Source: Methylovirgula sp.
GTDB taxonomy: Bacteria > Pseudomonadota > Alphaproteobacteria > Rhizobiales > Beijerinckiaceae
Direction: 5' to 3'
Assembly: GCA_030040215.1 (NCBI GenBank)
Contig: JASHUD010000109.1
Span: 1 to 5,796, forward strand
DNA length: 5,796 bases
Below, piece by piece: positions 5,363 through 5,796 of this stretch. Every line of letters starts with the position of its first letter. Position 1 is the stretch's first letter. The position numbers and the translations under genes were made by a program. Below the pieces are notes generated by a model. It had not been told where the DNA came from and did no database searches. It was given only the letters and a program-made list of their open reading frames with translations.

Positions 5363-5796
5363 GTTACGGCGGCATCCAGCGCCGCGCTCACGAGTGCCGC
5401 GACCTTGGCATCGAGCTCCTGCGCGGCTTGCAACAGCTTCGCGTTACGCGCGGCGCGCATCAGCGAGGACGGAAGATCGTAAATAATCGTCGAGCCTTCG
5501 CCGTCTTCGCGTTCGACAAGCAGAAGTTCGACCGGCGCGAATAGAGACGCCTCGATATCGTGGCGGATCATGGTGATCGCGATCAGCGGATTGCCGAAGA
5601 TGAGGCGCACGGCTTTTTGCCTGATCCCGTAGAGTGGAAGCCAGCCGCTGTGATCGAGCTCCAAAAAGAGTACAAAACCGCTGTCGCCGATGACCGGGGC
5701 AAGAAGCCGCTCGAAATCCTCCGGGCGGCGTACCGCGCGGGCATGGTCGAAGACTTCCTGCAGCTTTGAAGTTCCCAGAAGGCGGCGCAACGCGGT
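5359..5796 (-). CDS. DUF302 domain protein (5' end at or beyond window edge)
   Basis: The minus frame is open from the right edge to a TAG at 5361-5359, 145 visible residues. Much of the visible protein matches the DUF302 pattern: FLELDHSGWLPLYGI, then RLIFGNPLIAITMIRHDIEASLFAPVELLLVE, then a YDLPSSLM segment. The IFGNP block followed by a hydrophobic, leucine/valine-rich strand is the most diagnostic part. An amphipathic helical tail rich in alanine ends the protein. No signal peptide or membrane segment is visible, though the true N-terminus may be missing. A TTG at 5790 (LRRLLGTSKLQ) could be the start, but the frame stays open for the two codons left in the window, so an upstream start is equally possible. 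DUF302 proteins have no settled biochemical role. Its stop codon interleaves with that of the convergent glycosidase gene. Confidence 0.78.
   Translation of the reverse strand, partial: TALRRLLGTSKLQEVFDHARAVRRPEDFERLLAPVIGDSGFVLFLELDHSGWLPLYGIRQKAVRLIFGNPLIAITMIRHDIEASLFAPVELLLVEREDGEGSTIIYDLPSSLMRAARNAKLLQAAQELDAKVAALVSAALDAAVT

Noticed and set aside
3571..5544. 657-residue plus-strand open frame
   Set aside because: It crosses ribB antisense and the glycosidase gene in another frame, has low-complexity Arg/Asp/Gly composition and shows no domain. Its length reflects scarce stop codons in GC-rich DNA.
1..5796. Mobile element, CRISPR array, phage or defence system, tRNA or rRNA
   Set aside because: I found no transposase or integrase motifs, no terminal or spaced direct repeats, and no cloverleaf or rRNA-like sequence. 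The genes look like chromosomal housekeeping or envelope genes of even composition.

Overview
The window looks like ordinary chromosome from a GC-rich alphaproteobacterium, most likely Hyphomicrobiales (Rhizobiales). That placement comes from recognising protein families by eye: a DUF1499 membrane protein beginning MRRIIIEEPYS, a Tat-exported metallophosphoesterase, an SSGCIRM-type L,D-transpeptidase and a RibB fused to a degenerate RibA domain. The genus cannot be fixed from this sequence alone.

Layout, left to right: (1) 1-507, minus, DUF1499 membrane protein, cut by the left edge. (2) 508-701, divergent intergenic region with an AT-rich palindrome. (3) 702-1619, plus, Tat-signal metallophosphoesterase. 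(4) 1632-1664, one GC-rich hairpin that can terminate both convergent genes. (5) 1683-2297, minus, L,D-transpeptidase lipoprotein. (6) 2298-2497, divergent intergenic region. (7) 2498-3475, plus, histone-deacetylase-family amidohydrolase. (8) 3448-4533, minus, ribB, whose 3' end overlaps the deacetylase gene by 28 bp. (9) a 64-bp divergent spacer. (10) 4598-5362, plus, exported phosphodiester-glycosidase (NAGPA/DUF2233) protein. (11) 5359-5796, minus, DUF302 protein running to the right edge, with its stop codon interleaved with the previous one.

The genes alternate strand one by one, so there is no operon. The layout is a chain of divergent and convergent pairs, with three tight convergent junctions (a shared terminator, a 28-bp overlap and a 4-bp overlap). 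Four of the seven proteins are predicted to be in the membrane or exported (DUF1499, metallophosphoesterase, L,D-transpeptidase, phosphodiester glycosidase), a loose cell-envelope theme. RibB supplies the four-carbon riboflavin precursor. The deacetylase-like enzyme and the DUF302 protein have no clear link to the others.

I found no mobile element, CRISPR array, tRNA, rRNA, phage gene or defence cassette, and I do not think a new multi-gene system is present. The least expected signals are at nucleotide level: several perfect inverted repeats inside coding sequences (12-bp arms in the glycosidase gene, two overlapping hairpins at the 5' end of ribB, 9-bp arms early in the phosphoesterase gene). 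At protein level it is the RibA-like domain of RibB, which lacks the residues needed for GTP cyclohydrolase II activity.
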